Shown in pieces: positions 34,211-46,585 of a stretch of 64,000 nt of DNA. The stretch is from Lenzites betulinus. Taxonomy: Eukaryota; Basidiomycota; Agaricomycetes; Polyporales; Polyporaceae. The notes under the pieces were generated by a model that searched no databases, had not been told where the DNA came from, and saw nothing but the letters and a program-made list of their open reading frames with translations. The stretch is taken from positions 682,001-746,000 of the forward strand of contig JABYQU010000007.1 of the NCBI GenBank assembly GCA_022264855.1. The letters run 5' to 3'. A program made the translations under genes and the position numbers. The stretch's first letter is position 1. The number at the start of each line of letters is the position of its first letter.

Positions 34211-35334
34211 GGTGGGAGGATGTGGTAGAGGAGAGCTTACGGTCAAGACGAGGAGTTGAAGTTGATATAGGAGCGCTCTCTAGCCACGGCGGAGCACGTG
34301 TTGTTTCGCTTGGTCGTTTTGTCAGCTGCAACTTGAACAATGGTCAATGAGCGCGATTGCGGCGGGAGGTTGTGGCAAGTTGAAACCCAGCGGAAGCGCG
34401 CGCCCAAGCTGTCATTGTGCGGGCGTCTAATAACATCAAGTTCAACATCGTTCGCCGGTCCGCGCTCAAGACATTACGTCCTTCTCTGCAGCTCCATAGG
34501 AGCTGCAAACATTTCATATATACCCACTGTCTGCCTTGTATCATGTACACCACGATGGGTGTTGCCGGATGTTCGAATCGAGGCATCGCGTCGTCTCAAA
34601 CCTCGATGTGGCTGTGCTTCCAACAATCCACCGCGATGCGCGTACCACGTTTACTACATGTATTTTACCACATATGAAAGTTCTCCGATACCTCATTGTA
34701 CTACCAATGAATTCTGACTTCTCTCCCATGGGCGCGAGGCCGCACTGGGCTTGGCAGACCACTGGATGGGAAGTGAAGATCGTAAATGTACATCCACGTT
34801 ATCAGCTGGCATGGGAATAGATGCTTATTAGATACTTCTGAATAGGATCTCGAACGAGCTACAAGGATTTACCAGGATGAGTTTGGATTAGGGGGACATC
34901 TGAGTCGTGGCAAGACCGCAGTACTCAAGCTTCAAGCTCGCACTTTGACTTGACTCTACTAGACTACTTGATTTACAAGTTACCTCGAACCAAGTCTGAC
35001 GCAAGTCAACACCGTCACGCAGATATTTGTGGGTGTGATACATTGCTGCAAGCGAGACTAAACTACCAAAGCAAGCTGAAGTGTGCTGGTGAGCGGGGGG
35101 TGAGTGGGTCATTCCATACTAGTAACTATGAATAAAGCGTGCGAGACGTGATCGTAAGGTACGGGTCAATAATGCGTGAACATTACTTTTGCTCGTGGTC
35201 TATGCTGCGGGGTGGGATGGCGGCGCGTGCGTGCGGGGGTACAATACTAAGTGTGCGATGGGGGCTGCGAGGGACGACGGGGCAAGAACGTGGACGAAAG
35301 CGAGGGGAGGGACCAAAGAGTGAAGAGTGGGAAC
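34211..35334. other. FunK1 copy C upstream region and Hsp70 3' flank
   Basis: The FunK1 5' block runs to about 34555. The stretch 34560-35040 is a direct repeat of 29480-30120. The last 250 bases are the 3' side of the Hsp70 gene. No gene is present. Confidence 0.55.
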
Positions 35335-37786
35335 TTAATCCTTCTTCTCCTCCTTGTTCTCCGAGCTGGACGACTCAGAGGACGCGTTCTCCGCGTTCCG
35401 CTTCTCGTACACCTTCTGGAAGAGGCCGAGCGACGCCTGCTGGGTCTCGTTGATCTTCTCGCGGATCTTGTCGGCGTCGACGGACGCGTCGCCAGCCTGA
35501 CCCTTGACCGCAAGCTCACGAAGCTCGACGATCAGCTGAGTGACCTTCTCCTTCTCAGCGGCGTCAATCTGGTCCTTGAACTCATTCATCGCTAATAGGT
35601 AATGCGTTAGCCAAGAGTCGAAACCTTCGTGATGAGGCAAGTGAACTCACCCTTCTCGGTATCAGCGCAGACAGAGTCGGCCTTGTTCGCCTCCTCAATC
35701 AACTGCTTGCGCAGCTTGTCAGTCTCGCCATACTGCTCGGCCTCCTCGACCATACGCTCGATGTCCTTGTCGCTAAGACCAGACGACGACGCGATGGTCA
35801 TCGACTGGTCCTTGCCAGTCGCCTTGTCCTTGGCGTTGACGTGTACAATACCATCTGAGTAGACGTTTGTCAGCGATGAATATCCAGGCTAGAGCAAGAG
35901 GTCATACCGGCATCGATGTCGAACGTGATGTCGATCTGGGGAACACCCTTGGGCGCGGGGGGAATCCCGACAAGGTTGAAGTTGCCGAGCATCTTGTTGT
36001 CCTTGACGAGCTCACGCTCACCCTGGTAGATCTTGACTTCAATCGCAGTCTGGCCATCGGCAGCAGTCGAGAACGTCTGCGTCTTCTTGGTGGGGATGGT
36101 GGTGTTGCGAGAGATAAGCTTAGTCATGATGCCACCGAGGGTCTCAATACCTAACAAGTGGTCAGGGAGCTGTATTGCAGAACTACGGAAGCCATAGCTT
36201 ACCGAGAGACAGGGGGGTGACGTCAAGGAGCAAGATGTCGGTAACGTTGCCAGCGAGAACACCACCCTGAATGGCGGCACCGATAGCAACGGCCTCATCA
36301 GGGTTGACGCCCTTGCTAGGCTCGCGACCGAAGACGGACTTGACGGTCTCAACAACACGGGGCATACGGGACATGCCACCAACAAGGATGACCTCATTGA
36401 CTTCGCTCGCCTTAACGCCGGCATCAGTGAGCGCCTTCTTGCACGGGTCGATTGTGCGCTGGATAAGGGCGGACACCAAGCTCTCGAACTGAGAACGCAG
36501 GACCTTGAGGTTGATGTGCTTGGGGCCGGAGGCATCCGCGGTGATGAAGGGCAGGTTGATTTCGGTCTGGGAAGTCGACGACAACTCGACCTTCGCCTTC
36601 TCCGCAGCCTCGCGAATACGCTGAAGAGCGACGGCGTCCGACGTCAGGGTAAGGCCGGTCTCCTTCTTGAACTCGGCAAGGACGTGTTCCACAAGGACGT
36701 TGTCGAAGTCCTCACCACCGAGGTGAGTGTCACCGTTCGTCGACTTCACTTCGAAGACACCCTTTTGCATCTCCAGGATGGAAATATCGAAGGTTCCACC
36801 ACCAAGATCGTAGACAGCGATGACCGAGTTGTCTGCGCGGTCAAGACCGTACGCCAGCGCAGCAGCCGTCGGCTCGTTGATGACACGGAGGACGTCAAGG
36901 CCAGCAATGGTACCGGCATCCTTAGTCGCTTGCCGTTGGGCATCGTTGAAGTATGCGGGAACGGTAACAACAGCGTGGCTAAGCAGAAGTGTGATCAGCA
37001 GCTGTGACGGAGAATACATACCGCATACTTACTTGACCTTCTTGCCAAGGTACTGCTCAGCAGTTTCCCGCATCTTCGCCAGGACCATTGATGACAACTC
37101 CTCCGCGGACTACGCCGTCGAGTGAGCAAAATGCGCGGGCTGCAGCACTAAACGGGTCCACGTACGAAGGTCTGGCTCTTGCCGCCGTTCTCGACCTCCA
37201 CTGCTGGCCGGCCATCCGACTTCGAAACGATCTTGAATGGCCTGCGAGGTAAACAGTTCAGCGTGAGAAACCCCAAGTAACCCAGCGCGTGACCCACCAG
37301 TGCTTCGCGTCCTCCTTCACCTCCTTGTCACTGAACTTGCGACCAATGAGACGCTTGAAGGCAAAGACAGTGTTGGAGGAATTGACGACGGCCTGGCGCT
37401 TCGCAGGGAGACCGATGAGCCGCTCGCCGTGCTTCGTGAACGCGACCACCGAAGGTGTTGTCCGGGCGCCCTCGGCGTTCTCAATGACCTTCGCAGTCTT
37501 GCCCTCCATGACCGCGACGCAAGAATTTGTTGTGCCAAGATCAATACCGACCACAGGGCCTGAGCGCACGCGTTAGAATTTGTGCGCAATTGAGGGCACA
37601 GTGAGTGTTGACGTGTGACCTACCGTTGACCTTGGAGTTCATATTCCTGGCAATCATGGACCGCGGAATACCCTACGTGGCACGTCAGAATTGCGCAGAG
37701 GCGGGTGCGACCGTGCGCGTTCTGCTCACCGCATAGTTGCCCGAGCGAGACACAGCAGGACGGAGGGAACGAGCAGCAGCAAACAT
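35335..37786 (-). CDS. SSC1: Mitochondrial Hsp70 chaperone (Ssc1/mortalin type)
   Basis: This is the matrix Hsp70 that pulls precursor proteins through the TIM23 import channel and folds them. The start ATG gives [15 protein letters not shown], an Arg/Ala/Ser-rich mitochondrial presequence without acidic residues. After two introns [19 protein letters not shown] opens the ATPase domain. Signatures are [23 protein letters not shown] and [16 protein letters not shown]. The substrate-binding domain includes [36 protein letters not shown] and [19 protein letters not shown]. The C-terminus is [11 protein letters not shown], typical of mitochondrial rather than cytosolic (EEVD) or ER (HDEL) Hsp70. 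A three-unit heat-shock element lies about 105 bases upstream. Coding sequence is intact throughout. Confidence 0.95.
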
Positions 37787-38263
37787 GGTGGATGAGGAGG
37801 AAGGGAGGGACAGACAGCAAAGCCGGATTTCTCAAATTTTTGAATGCGTAATCTTATGTAAGAGCGCCCGGCTTACCCCGGACGACGTGGAATGTTCCGG
37901 AACGCCCTCTCCGGGTAGCAGACGCCCACAGCGTCGCACAGCGACGGCCGACGGCCACGAGCAGTGACGCTCACGAAAACGAAAAGTATAAGTAATATAT
38001 TCTCTGCTAAGAATATCACGGACGCCCCCGGGTATGGATAGGAGATCGCTCCGTATGGATTCGCAGTGGAAAGTATAGCGACGCCGAGCCCGATTGACGG
38101 TCTACTTGCAAGCATCCTAGAGCGACCTGCAAGGCGGTTGATAGGCGGAGAGCGAACGTACATCGCGGGGTAGGGCAGCGACAAGACAGAGCCTCGGGAG
38201 GACGGTAAATGGGCTCGGACCGCGCGGAAACAGTGGCATGGGGCCACGCGCAGTCAGGGGATA
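37787..38263. other. Hsp70 promoter and FunK1 copy D 3' flank
   Basis: The right part (about 38095-38263) resembles the start of the FunK1 3' flanking repeat. The left part is the Hsp70 upstream region with its heat-shock element. No gene is present. Confidence 0.55.
37889..37903 (-). promoter_or_regulatory. Heat-shock element upstream of mitochondrial Hsp70
   Basis: GGAATGTTCCGGAAC contains three alternating units (GAA, TTC, GAA) with exact two-base spacing, the consensus for Hsf1 binding. It sits about 105 bases before the Hsp70 start. Confidence 0.75.
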
Positions 38264-40811
38264 TCACTTCGCCCGTTTCGAAGTCCCCGCGACTTCAAGC
38301 TCCTCGACTTCGGCTGCGAAACGCTTCCGCGACGACGCTGTACTGGAGGGGTTTGCGCCGTGCAGCATTGTGCCGCTGACATTCGGCGGATTGGGGTACG
38401 TTATCGTGAGGTCCTCGCCATGCTGGTACCCCTTCGGAAGCTGGTCGGGCGTCCTGTCGTCTTTGGGCCAGGCTCCATGGGCTCCCTGACCGGCCTCCAG
38501 GAATATATTGAGGATAGCAGTGTGGCCGTGCAGTTGCTGGGCGGCAGCCTGAAGTTCTGCGTTACGTTTCGCAAGAGCTTCGGGGGAGGCTCTAAGCGCC
38601 GCAGTTGGCGTGGATCCGGAAGGGTTCGTGGATGTGTAACCGGGAATGACGAAATCCATGTCGGACGAGTCCGAGTCACTCTCCGAATCATCGGGAGATG
38701 GCACAGAAGCAATGTCGCCCTTCAATTTGGTCTCTCCTGCAAAGGCAAGAGTATAACGAGCGCTTGTCCACTCCAGAATAGTAGCGATGATGTGGTTCAA
38801 AGGATGAGGCTTGGGGGGGTCGGAGGGGGTGGGCCAGCCGAACGTTAGCACTTCCAGGTGTTTCCGGCGTGAGATCGTTGCACCATCCTTGGGTCCTCCC
38901 TTGGAGCCCGTCGTGTGGTGCAGCAGGATGCGCCCGGTCTCCATGCAATATTTCTTGTAGATTCCGCATCCGTAGTTGTCGTCAAGCGTGCTGTAGTCGT
39001 CGAAATATGCGTACATAAAGTCGCCGACTCTTTTGCAATTGTGGTGAAGGAAGCGGATGGCAAAGTATAGGAGCACGTTGAAGAACGACTCCAGTTCATC
39101 TTCGACTCTGACCAGTTCGCCGGGTGTCGTGAGCGTCATCGCGGACATAAACTGCCACGTGCCCTGCAGCGTCGCGAACACGTTAAACCTCGCCAGAATA
39201 AAAGACATCGAAGAGCTCACCGTGCGGTCGAGCTGGCGCCCGAATGGGTACGCGCTGTCCGTCTTGTTCGACAGCTCCCAGTCATTGAGCAGGCCACACC
39301 ACAGAGGCTTTTCTGCGTACGCATCATAGTATAGCAGCACGTTTCCAGCACTGATGTCGCGGTGAATGACGCCAATCTCGTAGGCTTTCTTGTGTGCTGA
39401 AGGGCGAGATCAGGGATGCTGTACCAACGAGATTCAGATGAAATCTGCCATACCCAAAATGCAGCACCCCAGAGCTTTAATGAGCTCCCGGCTGTTGGCA
39501 AATTCCGACATCTGTAGGCCAACCTGCTTCACCGCGATCCGGTAGTGCCTGTGCTTCTTGAGAGGCGAAACGATGTCCTCTCCAACCTTCCCCTCCTCGA
39601 TCTCATTCCTTCTATTCAACTCCTCCCAGAGCGCGTCCGTATGTGTCACCTGTTGGATAGGATCACCGACGTCTCCATGGCACGCCAGCGTCGGGATGTA
39701 CATGACATTGTGTTTGTTGAGGTGTTCGAGAATGGTGCCCTCCTTGTCGATATCCGGGCCAACCACACGCCACGCATCCTTCAGGTAGCAGAACTTCCCG
39801 TCGGCGATGTTGTCCGCTGGCAGGGCGACGTATCCACGCGTGCCACGGCCGACCACGCCAGGTGCTTGGAAGTTCGGCTTGCCGATGACGAAGAACTGAT
39901 CCTCGCCCTCCTTGCCATCAGGCTCTACGCGGAGTTTCCACCAGTACCATCGCATATCGAGAGACTCCTCGAACAGCCGACAGGCGTAGTCCTTGCGCTC
40001 GGTCATGACCTTGTCCTTCTTCACGCGCGCTTGCATCTGCTCCGCGAGGGCAGAGCCAGGAGGGATGCGCTCGGCCGTCGGATCGTGGCCGCGAGTAGAC
40101 GCAGACCACTTTGCGTAACGCCAGAAGAATTCGATCAGAGTCGCCCCGTTCGTCTTGTAGTTGAACTTCTGCGTCGCGACAGCGCCGGCACGGTCGAAGC
40201 GGATGATGCGGCAGCAGTCTCCAAGGATGAGGACCATGAAGATCCACATCCGCTGCTGTCTGTTGAACATGAATTCGGCGTACGCGAGGATCTGCGCAAA
40301 TATCTCTTTCCGCTCCTTCGTCGTCGGGTCGATCCCCTTGGATGCGCCTTTCTTCTCCTTGAACGGATCGTGTGCGTCGGAATTCGTCTTGCACTCGATG
40401 CAGAACTCGACGGCGGACCAGTCGGTGGGCGGAGAGTGCACCTTCCCGTCGGGGTCTGTCGTACCCGTAGGCACGCGGTCCGACGGGTAAAGGCCGATGT
40501 CGGGGGCCTCGTTCGAGCGCTCGGAGCCGTCCCCGCGGGAAGATGTGTTGACGAACTGGAATCCAGGACAGATGTTGGCGTCGTTGAGTGCCTTGACCTG
40601 GCGTGCGACTACTGAGCTGTGTCTCGCACAATGACAGACGTTGAACTACTTCCAGTGGCGGATACATCTTGCGCTCCCTGCCTGACGCAACAGGAATGTT
40701 TCCGAGTATCGAGGAAGTGCTTTCCTTGCGTTTGGACGTGTGGTCGGCGAGGGGTGGCACAAACCTATCCATGAATTTCTCGGGAGTGACGATGAGGGTC
40801 TTGCGATGCAT
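38264..40811 (-). CDS. FunK1 fungal-type protein kinase, copy D (first splice donor damaged)
   Basis: Same four-exon plan as copies A-C. The ancestral ATG is ATA, as in copy B, so the first in-frame ATG gives MHRKTLIVTPEKFMDRF (40811). At the first intron the donor reads CTGGAAGT where A, B and C have CTGGTAAGT: one T is missing. Without splicing the frame shifts. A neighbouring GTAGTT three bases on could serve as donor and restore the frame with one added Glu. The rest is intact: VIHRD with ISAGNVLLYY, LLNDWELSNK, the acidic DSESDSDSSDMD segment and a C-terminus ending VAGTSKRAK. Activity depends on whether the alternative donor is used. Confidence 0.78.
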
Positions 40812-41784
40812 GCTGACTCGCCAGTCGCAGCGTTTATTTGGAAGACTATGAACGGATGCGCTATATATGCTGGCGTGACGGCGACTGGATTTGACCGGTG
40901 GGGCACCAACACTGAGTAGAGATGCCTGTTCAGTTATGGTGGGGGTATGAGACGGTGGAGGAGTGCTTGGTACGGTCGAGACGAGGAGTTGAAGTTGATA
41001 TCGGAGCGCTTTCCAGCCACGGCAGAGCACGTGTCGGGTCGTTTGGTCCTATTGTCAGCTGCAGCTCGAACAATGGTCAATGAACGCGATTGCAGGAGGT
41101 TGTGGCAAGTTGACAGCCAGCGGAGGGGCGCGGGCGGCAGGCTGTCGCCGTTGTGCGGGCACCCACTGCCAATATCATCGAGCTCAACACTCGCTTCGTA
41201 CGCCGTTCCGCGTTGCAGACCTTCCGTCATTTTCTGTAGCTTCAATAGCTTAGGAGCTGGAAGGTTTTTCTACATCTTCACTGTCTGTGTCTGCCTTGTG
41301 CAATGTACACCACGATTTGTCTTGCAGGGTGCTCGACTCTAAGTCATCAGGCCAAAGGCCGACTCCTCATCCTGATCCTTGTTATGGCGGTGCTGACAAA
41401 ATCGTAAGTGCTGATGACGCTTGGGGCCCGAAGTACTCGCCAATGCAGACGCGAAATATACTGCTCACCTAGGTAGCCGTATTGGACCAGGGGCGACAGG
41501 CTCGTATGTCCCCCTGCGAGGAAAGGGTTGAACGCAGTGTCTCATGCAACCAGCAACGTGAGTCAGAAAGGGATATTATCGTGCAATACTGTGCGAAGTA
41601 ATAAGTACACACTAATACAAACACCTCCGCGGCGCTGCGCGGAATATCAAACACCAAAAGTGAGTGCAGGAGACAACAGTAGTACTCGCGGGACGGGTAA
41701 CCAGACAGGTAAGCGACGGGCAGGCAGCGAGAGAAGCAAGGGTACGAGGATATGATACGGGCGGACGGGGAACGTACGGAATGT
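40812..41784. other. FunK1 copy D upstream region; eIF4G 3' flank
   Basis: Up to about 41430 this resembles the upstream region of FunK1 A, including the ATGTACACCACG and GATCCTTGTTATGGC stretches. The remainder is non-coding 3' flank of eIF4G. Confidence 0.55.
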
Positions 41785-44700
41785 CTATGACGAAAGCAGT
41801 GAGAGGAGCTTGTCGCTGTCCATGGACTTGCTCGCAAGGCGCGCGCCGCGCTCCTCGTCCTCGTGCAAGTGCGCACCCTTCAGCATGATCGCGAACAGGT
41901 TGAAGGCCTTCGGTGCGTCGATGGCAACGTCGTCGATGATCTCCGCCGTGGGCGCGAAGCCTTCCTCGAACGTCGCCGGCGAGCACAGGTTCTTCGCGTG
42001 TGCGAGGTCGAACAGGCTCGCGACCAGCTTCGCATCGTCCTCCTTCGACTCCACCGCATGTGTCACGAGCTTGTCGACGAGCAGATGCCGGTGCTCCACG
42101 GGGAGCTTCGTGAAGTAGACCTCGGCTTCCTCCAGGTTGCGGACGCTGAAGAACTCCTTCAAGTCCTCCTTGATCTGGACGTTCGCCTCCTCAACCGACA
42201 TCGAGGCGCCGACGGTGGACTCCGCCGCATCGTCGTCCGAGCCAGCAGTTGAGCCCGCGGGCGTGGACTCCGACTTGCTGTCCACGGGGACCGAACGAGG
42301 AAGAAGCTGCAGCCGCTTCCGCTGTTGCGGAGCCGCGTCGGGTGCGCCACCAGGACCGAGGTCGATGCTGTTCTTCCGGCTCGGGGGACGACTTGACTTG
42401 GACGTCGCAGCCTCAGTGGGCATCTCCGAGTTGAGCATGGAGAACATGTTCGTCGAGCCCTGCCGCGAGAGCGTCGACTCCCTGCTCTTCGTCTTGTCCT
42501 TCTGGAAGACAGAGCTGGGCCCGAAGGTCATCGGGGCGGCCTTGCTGATCTTGCCAAACTGCGAGAGGTCGCCGGCCTTGGGCTGGCGCGGTGTCGCGCC
42601 ACCAGCCACGGCCCAGCCGTCGGGGCCGATCTGCTGGTGGTCGCCGCGCTCGCCGCCACGCCGGGACCCGCCGCGAGACATGCTCAGCGTGCGGTTCATC
42701 GCGTCCTTCTCCTGGGCGATCTTCTCCTTCTCGATCTGGAGTACCGTGTTGGTATCGGGAACTACTATGTCCAATAACAGAGCACACTCACCTGCTCGCG
42801 GAGCGCGGCGATCGTAGTCGGGGCAGACGCCAGGTTTCGGGGAATCCACTTGCGGTCGCGCAGTTCGATGACATCCTGACAAAAACAATCAGTATGTTGT
42901 CAAACAGCGCTGTGCATGCAGGCTCACCTGAAGCATGAACTGCATGCGCGAGTTCACGTTCGCGCTCCGCGTGAGCTCCTTCATGCGCGAGAAGTACACG
43001 TCCATGTGCGCGCGGGCCTTGGGCGTGTCGAGAATCTGGCCGACGGTCGTGAGGAGCTTGCACAAGCTCTCGATCTCCTCTTCCTCCGGGTTCTCGACGT
43101 TGCCCAGGAGCTTCTTCACACATTCGTGCATGATACGCTCCGTGAGCATTTGGAGCTTGAACAGTTCTCCAATGAACTTGATAAGACCTAGACCCTGCCG
43201 CTTGGCCTTCTGGGCAGCGTAGTACTCTTCCGAGTACAGCGCGCTCTCGCCCTCGCCCTCGGCACCCTTGTTGGCCTCCGCAGCTGCTTTCGCAGCGTGG
43301 TCCTCGGTGGCCTTCGTGGCAGCAGCAGCTGCCGTCGCGTCTTTCGCGGCCCACCCGCGCTCGAAGTCTTCTTGGCAACGGTTGAGAAGGTACTTGCGGA
43401 AGAGCTGGCCACCCGCGATGGGCTTGCCCTCGGTGTTCTTGATGCCGTCGTCGCGCACGTTCGGGCTGATCTGCTCCATCATCTTGCGGCACAAACGCGC
43501 GTACATCTCTGACCACGTCGCCTCGTCGGTCGCCTTCTCGAACACGAGCCGAATGACCTGAATGAGGGTGCGGCCATCCTGCTCCTTCTCTGATTTGTTC
43601 GCCCAGGCGATGATCTGGTCCGAGATCGTGTCGAAACGCTCCATGGTAAGCTTGTTGAGCAGTGCACGGACCTTACGGTCGACGACCTCGGGCGAGTCCT
43701 GTTCGACGACGGGGCCCTTCTTGACGAGGCTGGCAGGCGTCCACCGGTTGGCTGATACTTCCAAAGGAGCAACGGGCTCGAGAGACATAGCGTTCGCAAG
43801 TGACGAGCCGGCTGGCCCGTACGAGTTGCCTTGACCAGATTGTCCACCACCGGGACGGTCTTGACCACGCTTGTTGCCACGCTGACTGCGCGTGCGTCCA
43901 CTCCCGCCGGGGCCGCCTTGACTGGAAGAGCGGACCATGGGGCCGGACGTCCGAACGGCAGACCGGCCGGGCCACCGGACATGGAGGCCGAACGGGATGC
44001 TGCAGCGAAGCGCTCTTCGCTGGATTTCGGAGTGGAGAATTGGCCCATAGTGAACGGGTTGACGTTCTTGCTGAAGCTGGAGATGCCGAGACCGACAGGG
44101 GGTTGTCGAGATGTGGTGGAAGAGGGAGGGGGCATCGCAGTCGAAGAGGGACGACGGCCGTGGTTTTGAGAGCCGCCGCGCGTGATGGTATAGCCGTCCA
44201 CAGGCTCAAGGCCGATTGCGTCGAGAGGAGGGAGAGAATCGGGCTTCTCCTTGCATACAGCCATGAACTGGAGCAAAAAGTCGCGGTCGTACCTTCGCGC
44301 ATTTATCAGTAAATCGGACAATAAGAGACAAAGCAACGAAAACTATGGCGGACCTGAACTTGCCCTGCTTTGCATTTACGTTAAGCTCCGGCTTGGGACT
44401 CGAAATCCCTTCGGGGTATGCAATGCTGCCGATGTCCTCAATGATACGAGCCGTGGCCAGGGCTGATGGAAGAGGCGCAGGTATGGCGTTGCTCTTTGTC
44501 GAGGAAAGATCAAGACGGCCAGGGCGGCGCTTGCCATCGCCAGGGGTAAGCGAGGTGTCGATGCGGAGAGACGCTTTATCGGGGACTTTGTCCTTCGCCT
44601 CCTCTTTCGCGGCCTCGTCGGCCGCATCCAAGGGCTCTTGAACTTCGCCCTCTTCCGAAGGCTCGGGCTTTGCCTCAGCTGCGACCGCCGCTGCAGCCTT

Positions 44701-46585
44701 CGCCAGCTCGTCCGCCTCTTTCGCAACGCGCGTCTCCTCCTCCTTGCGCTTGCGTTCTTCCTCTTCCTTGCGCACCTTCTCCTCGGCCTCGCGAGCCTGA
44801 CGCTCTTTCTCTTCGGCCTCCTTGCGCAACCTCTCCTTCTCCTCAGTCTCCTTCCGGATCCGCTCTTCCTCTTCCTTCTTCCGACGCTCCTCTTCTTCCT
44901 TCTTCTTCTGGACCTCGGCCTCCTCCTTCTTGCGAGCCTCTTCCTCACGTCGTGCCTTGTCCTCAGCCTCCTTCTTCTTGCTCTCCTCAGCCTCCTTCTC
45001 TTTGCGCTTGGCTGCCTCTTCCTCCGCCATCCGCTTACGTTTCGCATCCTCAGTCTCTATCCGAACGGAGACAGGTCGCCGAGCAGGGGAGTTCGGGACG
45101 ACAGGCGACGAGACAGCAGGCGCCTGCTTCTTGAACCTCTCGAGGTCGACCTCTTGTCCAGATTCGGACTTGATCACGACGCGCTTGGGAGTGAATGAAC
45201 TTGCGTTGGAATTCAGGCGGGAAATGCCGCCCCCGGGTGCGGTGCTCGAAGCGGGGGTAGAAGGGGTGGAAGAGATACTGGACAGGGAGGATGTGTGCAT
45301 ATGTGGGGAGGGTGACGGATGTTGTGGATGGGCGTTTGGTGGCATCGCAGGCTGCATGGTGGGCGTCCCAGGTGGATGGAGGGATGGTTGCTGACCTCGC
45401 GGAGACATCGGCATTCCAGGTATTGACCCCGGCGGCCCCTGCGGCGGGTGCGGCTGCTGTGGCATGTGCGGCGGCGGCATCCAGTGCCCTTGAGGAGTAT
45501 GCGGATAGTAGTTCGGGTCGACAGGCATGCCAGGGTAATACTACAGATCGTCCGCCGTTAGCCGTAACTCGAGGTCGATAGCGAAGCGCGCTTACGTAGT
45601 AGCCTGTCCATTGAGGCATCGGCACCGGCCCACCAGGTGGTACGGGCGGCGGCTGCCCGCTATGAGGTGGCCCCATTCTTGGACTGGGCATAGCAGACGG
45701 AAGCGTTGCGGAGGGCGGACCGCCCTGTTGTGATGGTGGTCGTCCATTGACGTTGCCATTGGCCATTTGACGAGAAAAACTTGGTGACCGGGGCACACCA
45801 GGACTGGAAACGGACCCATTCTGCTGCGGCCTGAAGTTAGGGTACGGAGCGCCCATCTGTGAAGGCTGTGATTGATGCACGGGGTGTTGGCCTTGAGGAC
45901 CAAGCGAGGAGTGAGGGAGCGGAGCGGAACGATTCGCAGGCGAGGTGACATCAGCTGTCGACGACGACGTTGATGGTCCATCTTGACTGGGTTTTTGGAA
46001 CAGACTCTTCACGTCGAATTTTGGATGCTTTGGCGTCGAAGCTGAGCCAGATGCTGCAGCAGAGGATGTGGAAGGGGTGCTGGAGGTTCCGGATGTCGAT
46101 GCGGCCACAGACGGGGGTGTTCCTGTTGAGAACGAGGTCGTCCGAGTATGGCCTTTTCCGTTCGTGCTCGTCGCCGGAAGGGTTCCGAAAGACTTTATAC
46201 CATCTGGTTTGAGCGTGGGGACCGCCGCGGGAGAGGAGGATATGGGGGCGGACGCATCGTCTATCGACCCGAAGGTCACTGATGAGCCTACACACGGGTG
46301 AGATCGCAGAGGCGACGGGCGACAGACGTGGGACGCACCTGTTTTTGCTGCGTTGGAAGGGTTGCGTGCTCCTACTCCATCCTTGAAAGCAACTCCTTGT
46401 CCCAGCGTACTCGGTCGTCTAGAGTGGGTAGGTGGTGCGGAAGGAGCGGCAGCTGAAGGAGCGGGAGATTGGGGGCGTGTAGACGGCGCTGTCGCAGTGT
46501 TTGCTGGCGGGCCTCGTGCCCAAGCAGACTTTGACGGTAGCTGAGACGACGTCTTTGGCGTAGAAGCGGTTGAGGATTTGCTCAT
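41785..46585 (-). CDS. TIF4631: Translation initiation factor eIF4G
   Basis: This scaffold of the cap-binding complex bridges eIF4E, eIF4A and poly(A)-binding protein. The start ATG gives MSKSSTASTPKTSSQL. The N-terminal third is low-complexity, rich in Ser, Pro and Gln. A highly charged coiled-coil-like segment of Glu/Lys/Arg follows at about 45060-44700. The eIF4E-binding motif YDRDFLLQF follows the next intron. The MIF4G domain runs from LNKLTMERFDTISDQI through RLCRKMMEQISPNV and GQLFRKYLLNRCQEDFERGW. An MA3 domain lies near the C-terminus (MSVEEANVQIKEDLKEFF to LVASLFDLAHAKN). The end is KLLSLLSS. Between the eIF4E site and MIF4G, at about 43940, the frame changes from PFGRPAPW to MVRSSSQGG without a good intron. 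Either one base is missing or a weak 59-base intron (43980-43922) is used. The factor is essential, so a working product is expected. Confidence 0.9.

Larger units (their letters stand above)
30124..34555. repeat. Segmental duplication, copy 2 (inverted partner of 7265-11615)
   Basis: This holds, in mirrored order, the arrestin tail fragment, the FunK1 3' flank, FunK1 C and the FunK1 upstream block. Similarity ends near the ATGTACACCACG stretch at about 34540-34555. Confidence 0.85.

Noticed and set aside
34560..34580. GTTCGAATC string like a tRNA T-loop.
   Set aside because: No acceptor stem, D-arm or anticodon arm can be folded around it; it is part of a FunK1 flank.
40812..41030. Upstream extension of FunK1 D beginning LCRGWKALRYQ.
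   Set aside because: It would need a GTG start, and the same stretch is leader sequence in copies A and C.
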